From positions 1 through 7,045 of the forward strand of contig JBEKZL010000329.1 of NCBI GenBank assembly GCA_049509915.1: a DNA stretch of 7,045 bases. Direction: 5' to 3'. This DNA comes from JBEKYD01 sp049509915. Lineage in GTDB: Bacteria; Acidobacteriota; Terriglobia; Bryobacterales; Bryobacteraceae. Each line of letters opens with the position of its first letter. The stretch's first letter is position 1. The position numbers were made by a program, and so were the translations under genes. Shown here piece by piece: positions 4,955 to 7,045 of this stretch. The notes beneath the pieces are model-generated. The model was not told where the DNA came from. It did not search any database and worked only from the letters and a program-made list of their open reading frames with translations.

Positions 4955-7045
4955 GTGCGTTCACTGCTAAGAAGGGGTCTGATTGTCTGTCTCGCCTTGG
5001 GGGCGTGGGCCGGGCTTCCGGCTGTTGCCCAGCAAACTACGGCCGAGCTTGCCGGATCGGTAACCGATCCATCCGGAGCACCCGTCGCTAAGGTCAAAAT
5101 TACGGCAACTAATCCTGCCACGGGCCTGGTTCGTGAAACAGATTCGGACACTGCCGGTAACTATCTGCTAACTCTTCTTCCCCCGGGCACGTACACTTTG
5201 GCGGCCGAGGCGCCGGGCTTCCGCAAAATCGAACAGAACAATGTCACATTGGAAGTCGCTCAACGGGCGCACTTGAGTTTCTCGCTCCAGTTAGGCAATG
5301 TCACCGAAACGGTGGAAGTGTCGGCTACCGCGCCCCTGCTGGAGAGCCAGTCGTCCACTCTGGGCAGCGTAGTCGAGCCAACCCTGGTACAAGACATTCC
5401 GCTGAATAACCGCAATTTCGTGGAACTGGCCACCATGGTGCCCGGCGTAAACGGCGTTGGCTACAGCACTCCCGGAACCATCATGAGCGGCACGCGGCCC
5501 GACGACCGGCGCCCCGGTTCCGAGATCTTTTCCAATGGCAACCGCGAAGGCGATAACAACTTCCTTTACGACGGTGTCGATGACAACGATCGGCTTACTC
5601 TCTCCATCGTGCTGCGGCCGCCGGTCGAGGCGGTCAGGGAATTCAAAGTGCAAACCAACCTGTTCGCCGCCGATACGGGCCGCGACTCCGGCGCCATCGT
5701 GGATGTCGTCACCAAGTCCGGCACCAATTCGATCCATGGCAGCGCATTCGAGTTCCTGCAGAATTCCGACATGGACGCGCGCAGCTTTTTCAACAAAGTG
5801 GGAAGTCCGTATCCCCCGTTCCGCTACAACCAATTCGGTTTCTCGCTGGGCGGGCCGATATATATTCCACACGTGTACAACGGCAAGAACAAGACGTTCT
5901 TCTTCTTCGACTATGAAGGGTACCGGAAAGGCAGCTTAAGCACTTCCGTGTTCACAGTTCCAACCGCCGCCATGCGCGCGGGCAATTTCGCCGGTATCAA
6001 TCCGATTTTCGACCCCCTTACCACCCAGCCCACCGGTAACACCTACACCCGCACGGAATTCCCCGGCGATCAGATTCCGGTGAGCCGGTTCGACCCAATC
6101 GCCATGAAGATGGTGAATGCCTACCCTCTTCCGACCGTGGCCGGCATCACCAATAATTACCCCGCCAACCTACTCCAGACACAGAGCTGGAACCAGGGCG
6201 ACGTGCGGGTGGACGAGCAGATCTCGTCTTCCGACAGCTTCTTTGCGCGCTGGTCCGTTCAGCATACCGCCACCGTAGCGCCAAACTCTTACCCTGCGGT
6301 CCAAATCCCGGGTCTTTCAAAGCCCGTCTCGGTGGGAGACGAAGCCGCGTTCGCGGGAACTTCCTTCACGCCCGACCAGCACGCCGTGGCCGACTACGTC
6401 CATGTGATCAGCCCTCGCCTGGTAAACGACCTACGCGTCGGCTTCAGCCGTTTCGTAGTGGACTATGTCGCCCAAGGCGCGCAACCGGGGTTAAATCTGG
6501 GCAACCAGCTCGGCGTACCCAACTCCAACACCAACGCGTTTCAATCCTTGCTGCCCATCTTTTCGCCCTCCGGCTTCACCGGCGTGGGCGACAGCCGCTC
6601 GTTGCCCATCTACCGGCGGATGAACACCTTTCAGTACATCGACGGCATGACCTGGACGCACGGCAGTCATACCGTCAAATTCGGCGGCGATTTCACCCGC
6701 CGTCAAATCACCGAATACCAGACCAACCAGGGCAATGGCCGATTCAACTTCAGCACCGGCTTCACGGCCTCGCCAGGCGTGTCCGGTTCCGGCAACGCGA
6801 TGGCCAGCATGGATCTTGGCTATCCCACCCTGATTGAGCAGGACCTGATGCTGATCTGGCCGGGTATCCGCGGCATCGAAAGCGGCCTCTATGTCGCCGA
6901 CGACTGGCACGTCACTCAAAAGCTGACACTCAACGTCGGTCTGCGTTGGGAGTATTTCAGCCCCTACACCGAGGTCCATAACTACTGGGCGAATTGGAAT
7001 CCCGCCAATGGCACTGTGCAAATCGCGGGTCAGAACGGCATCGGC
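4955..7045 (+). CDS. TonB-dependent receptor with N-terminal carboxypeptidase-regulatory-like domain (3' end beyond window)
   Basis: This is an outer-membrane active transporter of the Oar-like type expanded in Acidobacteriota; it would import a bulky solute using energy from TonB-ExbBD. The GTG start follows an ideal GGAGG. Residues 1-25 form a signal peptide: an arginine-rich start, a hydrophobic core (LIVCLALGAWAGL) and AVA-QQ as cleavage site. Residues about 30-115 are a CarboxypepD_reg beta-sandwich, with LAGSVTDPSGAPV (32-44) and the PPGTYTLAAEAPGF stretch (76-89). The plug follows, with IPLNNRNFVELATMVPGV (148-165), NGNREGDNNFLYDGVDDND (194-212) and VTKSGTNSIHGSAFEF (252-267). Barrel strands then begin, including the typical KTFFFFDYEGYRKG and later HTVKFGGDF and LTLNVGLRWEYFSPY. 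The frame has no stop through 697 codons; such proteins are usually 1000-1200 aa. I see no obvious TonB box after the signal peptide. Substrate unknown. It is transcribed divergently from purQ and no functional link to purine synthesis is implied. Confidence 0.95.
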   Translation, partial: MRSLLRRGLIVCLALGAWAGLPAVAQQTTAELAGSVTDPSGAPVAKVKITATNPATGLVRETDSDTAGNYLLTLLPPGTYTLAAEAPGFRKIEQNNVTLEVAQRAHLSFSLQLGNVTETVEVSATAPLLESQSSTLGSVVEPTLVQDIPLNNRNFVELATMVPGVNGVGYSTPGTIMSGTRPDDRRPGSEIFSNGNREGDNNFLYDGVDDNDRLTLSIVLRPPVEAVREFKVQTNLFAADTGRDSGAIVDVVTKSGTNSIHGSAFEFLQNSDMDARSFFNKVGSPYPPFRYNQFGFSLGGPIYIPHVYNGKNKTFFFFDYEGYRKGSLSTSVFTVPTAAMRAGNFAGINPIFDPLTTQPTGNTYTRTEFPGDQIPVSRFDPIAMKMVNAYPLPTVAGITNNYPANLLQTQSWNQGDVRVDEQISSSDSFFARWSVQHTATVAPNSYPAVQIPGLSKPVSVGDEAAFAGTSFTPDQHAVADYVHVISPRLVNDLRVGFSRFVVDYVAQGAQPGLNLGNQLGVPNSNTNAFQSLLPIFSPSGFTGVGDSRSLPIYRRMNTFQYIDGMTWTHGSHTVKFGGDFTRRQITEYQTNQGNGRFNFSTGFTASPGVSGSGNAMASMDLGYPTLIEQDLMLIWPGIRGIESGLYVADDWHVTQKLTLNVGLRWEYFSPYTEVHNYWANWNPANGTVQIAGQNGIG

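Noticed and set aside
4792..5872. Minus-strand frames opposite the start of the receptor gene (4792-5151 and 5291-5872)
   Set aside because: They are antisense to a continuous receptor reading frame with signal peptide and domain motifs.

Overview
The window looks like chromosomal DNA of a high-GC Acidobacteriota, most likely the Solibacteres/Bryobacterales type. The evidence is a large outer-membrane receptor that begins with a carboxypeptidase-regulatory-like fold ahead of the TonB plug, a family greatly expanded in that phylum, beside a purine cluster in the order purQ-purL-purF. This placement is inferred from gene content and style, not from a database search.

Left part (1-4164, minus strand): a purine-biosynthesis operon transcribed right to left. 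purQ (224 aa, glutaminase subunit of FGAM synthase) overlaps purL (736 aa, small-type synthetase subunit) by the four bases GTGA. After a 179-bp gap comes purF (amidophosphoribosyltransferase), which runs off the left edge after 367 codons. Together they cover steps 1 and 4 of de novo IMP synthesis. The third subunit expected with a small PurL, PurS, is not encoded here. The purL-purF gap holds a 97-bp element with perfect 14-bp inverted ends and internal hairpins, which looks like a REPIN (a REP doublet).

Middle part (4165-4954): a 790-bp divergent intergenic region. It holds an extended -10 promoter candidate for purQ, a short remnant resembling the start of a DUF5615 (PIN-like) protein, a perfect 10-bp-arm hairpin, a GntR/PdhR-like palindromic operator, candidate promoters for the receptor gene, a possible 10-codon leader ORF and a strong ribosome binding site. 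The stretch from about 4710 to 4950 is visibly richer in A+T than the pur genes.

Right part (4955-7045, plus strand): the first 697 codons of a TonB-dependent receptor with a signal peptide, a carboxypeptidase-regulatory-like domain, a plug and the start of the beta-barrel. It is open to the right edge without a stop.

No wholly novel system is evident. The most interesting items are the REPIN-like element inside the pur operon, the operator-like palindrome before the receptor, the DUF5615 remnant and the missing purS.
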